Shown here in pieces: positions 14,760 to 15,876 of a DNA stretch of 15,876 bases; the first letter of the stretch is position 1; each line of letters starts with the position of its first letter. A program made the translations under genes and the position numbers. Under the pieces are notes generated by a model, which was not told the origin of the DNA, searched no databases, and worked only from the letters and a program-made list of their open reading frames with translations. Source of the DNA: UMGS1696 sp964634795. GTDB taxonomy: Bacteria; Bacillota; Clostridia; Oscillospirales; CAG-272. The DNA lies in assembly GCA_964634795.1 (NCBI GenBank), contig CAZWLL010000046.1, forward strand, positions 1-15,876. The letters run 5' to 3'.

Positions 14760-14779
14760 AGTTGAGCAAACGTTCAACT
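14760..14779 (+). promoter_or_regulatory. ArsR/SmtB-type operator at the regulator promoter
   Basis: AGTTGAGCAAACGTTCAACT is an imperfect palindrome covering the expected transcription start, of the kind bound by ArsR/SmtB-family repressors. A near copy (15 of 18 core bases, inverted) stands at 15206-15223 before the ATPase gene. Confidence 0.85.
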
Positions 14780-14801
14780 ATTAATGAAAGGAGAAACCGT
14801 A

Positions 14802-15161
14802 ATGACGGACAGCGAAACAAGATGTCAGTGTGAGGTAATACACGAGGACATTGTAAATGACGTACAGAAAAAAATGCCGGACAAGGATGAATATATTGAA
14901 TTGGCTTCACTATTCAAGATGTTCGGCGATGGAACAAGAGTACAAATTCTTCATGCGCTTGAGCTTCATGAAATGTGTGTATGTGATCTCGCGTCACTTC
15001 TGGGAATAACCAAATCGGCGGTATCGCATCAGCTTAAAGCACTCAAGCTGTCTAACCTTGTGAAATTCCGCAGAGAAGGACAGGTTGTCTTTTATTCGTT
15101 AGCCGATGATCATGTGAAAACATTGATTGACATGGGCTTCGAACATATTCGTGAAGAATAA
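14802..15161 (+). CDS. ArsR/SmtB-family metal-responsive repressor (CadC-like)
   Basis: This 119-residue winged-helix repressor should release DNA when it binds a toxic or excess metal. Both known metal sites of the family appear intact. The CadC-type site has Cys8, Cys10, Cys59 and Cys61 (CQC at the N-terminus, MCVCDL in the third helix). The alpha5 site has Asp102, His104, His115 and Glu118 with exact SmtB/CadC spacing (D-x-H, then H-x-x-E eleven residues later). This predicts sensing of Cd(II), Pb(II) or Zn(II). The DNA-reading helix is in GITKSAVSHQLKAL (68-81). The start at 14802 is chosen because AAAGGAG lies eight bases before it; an in-frame ATG at 14784 sits ahead of that ribosome-binding site. 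The divalent-metal ATPase gene follows 107 bases downstream. Confidence 0.93.
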   Translation: MTDSETRCQCEVIHEDIVNDVQKKMPDKDEYIELASLFKMFGDGTRVQILHALELHEMCVCDLASLLGITKSAVSHQLKALKLSNLVKFRREGQVVFYSLADDHVKTLIDMGFEHIREE

Positions 15162-15205
15162 TTTTAAAATTTACGGTATGACATGGCTGATTTCTGCGCA
15201 TTAAA

Positions 15206-15223
15206 GTTGAAAAGTTGCTCAAC
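15206..15223 (+). promoter_or_regulatory. Second ArsR-type operator, before the metal ATPase gene
   Basis: GTTGAAAAGTTGCTCAAC is an imperfect palindrome. Its reverse complement matches the first operator (14761-14778) at 15 of 18 bases. Possible promoter pairs overlap it or follow it (TTGCTC 15215-15220 with TATGAC 15238-15243, or TTCGAA 15226-15231 with TATAAA 15250-15255), but none is strong. It suggests separate metal control of the ATPase gene. Confidence 0.75.
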
Positions 15224-15268
15224 AATTCGAAAAAAGATATGACAATATCTATAAATTAGGAGTACGAT

Positions 15269-15876
15269 ATGGATAAGAGCATAAACACAGACAAGAATAA
15301 AATCGAGGAATGCGAGTGCTGTCATCATGAGCACGAAAAACATGAGCATTGTCATTCACATGAACATAATCACGAACATGAGCATTCTCATGGCTGCGCA
15401 TGCTGTTCGCATGATGAAGAGGAAGAAGAAGCAAAATTTATTGTTCCTCGTCTTATCATCGGAGCGGTGGTTTTCGCGGCGGCATTTATTCTTTCTAAAA
15501 TCGATTCAGTCCCGTCGGCAGCTGTTATGGCGTTATCCGCTGTGGCGTATCTTGTGGTAGGGTATGATATTTTATGGAGAGCCGTAAAAAATATCATACA
15601 CGGTGATGTCTTTGACGAATGCTTCCTTATGTCGATATCCTCTCTTGGTGCATTTGCGTTAGGTGAGTATGTCGAGGGTGTTGCGGTAATGCTTTTATAC
15701 CAGTTCGGCGAATGGCTCAGCGACCTTGCGGTGGACCGTTCACGTGACTCCATCAGCAGTCTTATGAATATTCGTCCCGATACGGCTCATGTAATGATAA
15801 ACGGTGAGACGGTTGACGTCAATCCGTATGACGTCCGCAGCGGCGACGTTCTTGTAGTAAAAGCAGGCGAGAGAAT
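15269..15876 (+). CDS. P1B-type heavy-metal-transporting ATPase (CadA/ZntA-like), 3' part cut by the window end
   Basis: Only the first 202 codons are in the window; the frame stays open to the end. The protein should export Zn/Cd/Pb-type ions using ATP. Residues 15-48 are a metal-binding tail of 13 His and 7 Cys. It opens with CECCHH and closes with CACCSH around HxH repeats, replacing the usual ferredoxin-like HMA domain. Membrane segments follow (about 58-76, 82-102 and 115-149). ALGEYVEGVAVMLLYQFGEW (130-149) and the DRSRDSISSLMNIRPDTAHV stretch that follows are typical of Zn/Cd ATPases, and the actuator domain begins near residue 170. The catalytic DKTGT and CPC motifs would lie beyond the window. 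AGGAG lies upstream of the start. The CadC-like repressor gene and operator pair next to it support a zinc/cadmium role. Confidence 0.9.
   Translation, partial: MDKSINTDKNKIEECECCHHEHEKHEHCHSHEHNHEHEHSHGCACCSHDEEEEEAKFIVPRLIIGAVVFAAAFILSKIDSVPSAAVMALSAVAYLVVGYDILWRAVKNIIHGDVFDECFLMSISSLGAFALGEYVEGVAVMLLYQFGEWLSDLAVDRSRDSISSLMNIRPDTAHVMINGETVDVNPYDVRSGDVLVVKAGER

Overview
The window looks like chromosome from an uncultured low-GC Gram-positive anaerobe, most likely a carbohydrate-degrading Clostridia (Oscillospiraceae-like) of the gut or rumen. The clues are strong AGGAG ribosome-binding sites, consensus sigma-A promoters, hairpin-plus-T-run terminators, a lipoprotein ABC sugar-binding protein with an acidic Thr/Glu linker, and Thr/Glu-rich surface proteins. 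The taxon is inferred from style, not from a marker gene.

Layout. (1) 66-5994, minus strand: an orphan lipoprotein solute-binding protein (150-1637), a hairpin, then a three-gene operon read GH29 alpha-L-fucosidase -> Asp-box beta-propeller protein -> GH39-like glycosidase (5926 down to 1787) from one promoter at 5966-5994. None of the three enzymes has a signal peptide, so they should act inside the cell on imported oligosaccharides. (2) 6085-7231, minus strand: a tRNA-Arg(ACG) with its own promoter and terminator, and a SpoU/TrmH-type RNA methyltransferase. (3) 7315-9463, plus strand: two adjacent secreted non-catalytic proteins, one CBM9-like and one jelly-roll-like. Both end in an acidic Thr/Glu linker and almost the same 28-residue tail (PQTFD, small hydrophobic stretch, KRK), which looks like an unclassified cell-wall sorting signal. 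(4) 9532-14607: an L-arabinose locus. A LacI-type regulator and araA run leftward, and GH51 arabinofuranosidase (abfA) and araD run rightward, from a divergent promoter region at 12064-12311. araB (ribulokinase) and a transporter are absent from the window. (5) 14627-15876, plus strand: a metal-efflux locus with a CadC/SmtB-like ArsR repressor and the first 202 codons of a P1B-type ATPase with a His/Cys-rich N-terminus. Near-identical operator palindromes sit before each gene.

Together the genes suggest a cell that captures plant or host glycans with surface binding proteins, imports oligosaccharides, trims fucose and other sugars in the cytoplasm, releases arabinose with AbfA, and sends it to the pentose phosphate pathway through AraA and AraD. 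The points most worth following up are the shared PQTFD C-terminal signal, the cytoplasmic GH29/beta-propeller/GH39 set whose propeller enzyme has no clear specificity, the 74-nt inverted-repeat element at 14627-14700, and the duplicated metal operator.
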